From Ruminococcus sp. UBA3286 (GTDB lineage: Bacteria; Bacillota; Clostridia; Oscillospirales; Ruminococcaceae), in assembly GCA_002362135.1 (NCBI GenBank), contig DETO01000141.1:1-7992 (forward strand): 7,992 nt of DNA. The letters run 5' to 3'. The stretch's first letter is position 1. Each line of letters begins with the position of its first letter. The position numbers and the translations under genes are program-made. Shown piece by piece: positions 6,050 through 7,992 of this stretch. A model generated the notes under the pieces. The model saw nothing but the letters and a program-made list of their open reading frames with translations, did not search any database and was not told where the DNA came from.

Positions 6050-7336
6050 TCAGCTTCTGTAATCGCCGTTTATTTTAACATAATCATATGTGAGATCGCA
6101 GCCCCATGCTACAGCTGAGCCTGCTCCGCCGCCCATATTTATAATTATGGTTATCTCGTCCTCTTCAAGAACTTTCTTGGCAGTTTCCTCGGAAAATTCC
6201 ACAACGCAGCCCTTTCTTCCGAGAGCAATGCTTCCTCCCTTTGAAGCCATGTCAACGTCCACCTGCGAAATATCGAATTCAGCGTCGGCATATCCTATTG
6301 CGCAGTAAATTCTGCCTGCATTTGCGTCCTCGCCAAAGATCATGGACTTGAAAAGGCTGGAACAGATAACGGATTTTGCAACTATCTGAGCCGTTTTGTC
6401 GCTGTCAGCGCCGTTTACCGCGCATTCCACAAGCTTTGTAGCGCCCTCGCCGTCACGCGCCATCATGCGCGCAAGATTCATCATTATATTGTAAAGCGCA
6501 TTCTCAAACGCCTGATAATCCGCGTCCTCGTGTACAACAGGCTTATTTTCAGCCATTCCGTTCGCCATTATGCATACCATGTCGTTTGTTGATGTATCGC
6601 CGTCAACGCTCGCCATATTAAGCGTTACTTTAACGCAGCCGCTTAAAGCGCGCTGTATCAGTTCAGCCGAAATATCCGCGTCGGTAGTAATAAACGTCAG
6701 CGTAGTAGCCATATTCGGGTGTATCATTCCGCTGCCCTTGAGCATTCCGCCCATGGTGCAGGTTTTTCCGCCAATTTCGAATTCAACGGCTATCTCTTTC
6801 GGCATTGTATCCGTGGTCATGATAGCTTCCAGAGCCGCGCTGTTGCCCTCATAGGAAAGCCCGTCCACAAGTTCTTTCATGCCGTTTGCAATAGGCTCGA
6901 TAGGCAGAACCTGACCGATAACGCCTGTTGAAGCCACTATCATATCTTCGGGAGCTATCCCCAGCTGTTCCGCGGCAAGAACGCACATTTTTTCAGCCTT
7001 TTCAACGCCGTCGGGGTTGCAGGTATTGGCATTGACGGAATTCACGATAACAGCGCGAGCCTTGCCGTCGGATATATGCTTTTTAGTCACGAGAATAGGC
7101 GCGCCCTTGACTTTATTCGTAGTATAAACAGCAGCCGCCGCGCATTCCTTATCCGAAACGATAAGCGCAAGATCGTTCTTTTTCTTAGCCGCAGGGATAA
7201 CGTTTGCAGCTGCGTCTTTATCATCCGTAAGAGGCTTATGAGCAAGACCGCACTGGATTCCGTTTGCCTTAAATCCCTTTGCGGCGCAGACTCCGCCTTC
7301 GACAAATTTGATATTGCCTACTTTTTTCTTTTCCAT
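6050..7336 (-). CDS. argJ: Bifunctional ornithine acetyltransferase / N-acetylglutamate synthase (ArgJ)
   Basis: ArgJ moves the acetyl group from N-acetylornithine to glutamate, giving ornithine and N-acetylglutamate; bifunctional members also use acetyl-CoA. It is cytoplasmic. This 428-residue protein has the family's self-cleavage site: the run KGSGMIHPNMATTL at 200-213, with predicted cleavage between Ala210 and Thr211, which makes Thr211 the nucleophile of the beta chain. The STGVIG run at 136-141 matches the oxyanion-hole region, and the C-terminus has the conserved AWGCDLTYDYVKIN block and ends in DYRS. The protein is somewhat longer than the usual roughly 400 residues because of extra sequence at about 31-50. 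The start is fixed by AGGAGG five bases upstream and by the family-like N-terminus. argB follows after 17 bases. Whether it can use acetyl-CoA cannot be read from the sequence. Confidence 0.97.
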   Translation of the reverse strand: MEKKKVGNIKFVEGGVCAAKGFKANGIQCGLAHKPLTDDKDAAANVIPAAKKKNDLALIVSDKECAAAAVYTTNKVKGAPILVTKKHISDGKARAVIVNSVNANTCNPDGVEKAEKMCVLAAEQLGIAPEDMIVASTGVIGQVLPIEPIANGMKELVDGLSYEGNSAALEAIMTTDTMPKEIAVEFEIGGKTCTMGGMLKGSGMIHPNMATTLTFITTDADISAELIQRALSGCVKVTLNMASVDGDTSTNDMVCIMANGMAENKPVVHEDADYQAFENALYNIMMNLARMMARDGEGATKLVECAVNGADSDKTAQIVAKSVICSSLFKSMIFGEDANAGRIYCAIGYADAEFDISQVDVDMASKGGSIALGRKGCVVEFSEETAKKVLEEDEITIIINMGGGAGSAVAWGCDLTYDYVKINGDYRS

Positions 7337-7341
7337 TTTAT

Positions 7342-7348
7342 CCTCCTA
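7342..7348 (-). promoter_or_regulatory. argJ ribosome binding site overlapping the stop codon of the upstream gene
   Basis: On the minus strand the sequence reads TAGGAGG, so the TAG stop of the upstream membrane protein shares two bases with the AGGAGG site of argJ. The ATG of argJ follows after five bases. A ribosome finishing the first gene therefore sits on the argJ initiation site, an arrangement typical of translational coupling. Confidence 0.85.
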
Positions 7349-7942
7349 AGTTTCTATAGCATAAATAAGAGATTCTTCATTTGCATTGATCACAAGAGTG
7401 AGAACATTTGTCGATTTATCAAACGAATACGAATAAGCTTTCTCTTCCAGACAGCCGTATCCGAATCCTGTTTCATCGATAGTTCCGAGTTTTTTGACTA
7501 TCCGTCCCGTTGTACGATAGACAGTCAGGTACGTATGCTTTATATCCGTAAGACCGTCAGTTTCGGAATATTCGCACAAATACAGCGTCGCGCCGTTTTC
7601 CAGAACGCAGGCTTCATGGAAATTCGTGCGCTTTATATCTTCGGCGGCGCAATTTATGGTGCAGATAATCCCCAGTACCATCGCCGCTGCAAGAAGTCCG
7701 TGATCATAGGAAAAATGCCCTTTATTTTTAGTCAGAACAGCCGCAAGCTTTATGGCAAGAACCGCGGCAGCTAAACCGAAGCCAATTGAAAAACAGCTGA
7801 ATATGCCGCCGAATATCAGCAGATAGCTGCCGGAAAGCTTCATATATGTAAGCATGGCGAATGCCGCCACAGCCGCGGTAAGCTTAACATACCGCCAGAA
7901 TACTTTCGGCTCTAATCCGCCCGATTTCTTTTCATCAGCCAT
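7346..7942 (-). CDS. Hypothetical membrane protein with an extracytoplasmic C-terminal domain, first gene of the arg cluster
   Basis: I do not recognise this 198-residue protein. It has a charged N-terminus, then hydrophobic segments at about residues 18-34, 41-64 and 82-99. A lysine-containing loop at 71-74 suggests, by the positive-inside rule, a cytoplasmic N-terminus and a C-terminal half (about 100-198) outside the membrane. That half looks rich in beta strands, with alternating hydrophobic and polar residues, and has cysteines at 112, 123 and 164. No catalytic motif is visible. The start has a strong AGGAGG site six bases before the ATG. The gene ends nine bases before argJ, and its TAG stop lies partly inside the argJ ribosome binding site, so the two are very probably co-transcribed and translationally coupled. 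Only 50 bases precede it in the window, with no convincing promoter, so transcription probably enters from a gene outside. The gene is real with good confidence; its function is unknown. Confidence 0.8.
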   Translation of the reverse strand: MADEKKSGGLEPKVFWRYVKLTAAVAAFAMLTYMKLSGSYLLIFGGIFSCFSIGFGLAAAVLAIKLAAVLTKNKGHFSYDHGLLAAAMVLGIICTINCAAEDIKRTNFHEACVLENGATLYLCEYSETDGLTDIKHTYLTVYRTTGRIVKKLGTIDETGFGYGCLEEKAYSYSFDKSTNVLTLVINANEESLIYAIET

Positions 7943-7992
7943 TCTCCACCTCCTGTTTTATGCAAATCAATTTTTACTTGTGCGGCATTATG

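Noticed and set aside
5220..6062. Plus-strand open frame of 280 codons antisense to argB
   Set aside because: It lies opposite a full-length ArgB, shows no protein family features, and is a codon-usage shadow.
7076..7774. Plus-strand open frame of 232 codons across the argJ start and the upstream membrane gene
   Set aside because: It runs antisense across a well-supported gene junction and lacks any recognisable motif.
7943..7992. ArgR/AhrC operator or promoter before the first gene
   Set aside because: TTGATTTGCATAAAA faintly recalls an ARG half site, but there is no second half, no -35/-10 pair, and almost no room before the ribosome binding site.
7958..7992. C-terminal end of an upstream gene such as argC
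   Set aside because: Several frames end in a stop within these few bases, and none shows a recognisable ArgC ending, so no partial gene can be called.

Overview
The window reads as a piece of chromosome from a Firmicutes bacterium of the class Clostridia, most likely a Ruminococcus-like gut or rumen member of the Oscillospiraceae. The reasons are a secreted protein with a typical Ruminococcus-style type I dockerin (two repeats with the pattern ITPxDASxVLxYY), strong AGGAGG ribosome binding sites before most genes, moderate GC content, and an arg cluster that uses the cyclic ornithine pathway. This is inference from protein style, not a database match. All nine genes lie on the minus strand, so transcription runs from high to low coordinates. 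I see no tRNA, rRNA, CRISPR array, transposase, attachment site or phage gene.

The upstream two thirds (7942 down to 2418) is an arginine/ornithine biosynthesis cluster: a membrane protein of unknown function, argJ, argB, a promoter region, argD, a small LURP-one/YxjI-like protein, and argF. ArgJ makes N-acetylglutamate and recycles the acetyl group, ArgB phosphorylates N-acetylglutamate, ArgD aminates the semialdehyde to N-acetylornithine, ArgJ releases ornithine, and ArgF makes citrulline. ArgC (N-acetyl-gamma-glutamyl-phosphate reductase), needed between ArgB and ArgD, is not in the window and may lie upstream. ArgB carries the N-terminal helix and C-terminal signature of arginine-inhibited kinases, which fits the ArgJ-type cyclic pathway. 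The cluster splits at a 143-base gap between argB and argD that holds a good promoter candidate and a perfect tandem 11-base repeat. A 10-bp GC-rich hairpin after argF closes the cluster.

The downstream third (2345 down to 105) is unrelated to arginine: a secreted dockerin protein with a transglutaminase-like domain, a cation diffusion facilitator (CDF) metal transporter, and a small two-helix membrane protein with a DUF3592-like layout that overlaps the transporter gene by 13 bases. An extended -10 promoter sits directly behind the argF terminator and could drive this group. A weak hairpin with six Us follows the last gene.

I found no clearly new multi-gene system. The points most worth a second look are the two unassigned small genes embedded in the arg cluster, the dockerin plus transglutaminase-like protein with Glu in place of the usual Asp, the tandem repeat before the argD promoter, and an insertion near the N-terminus of ArgJ.
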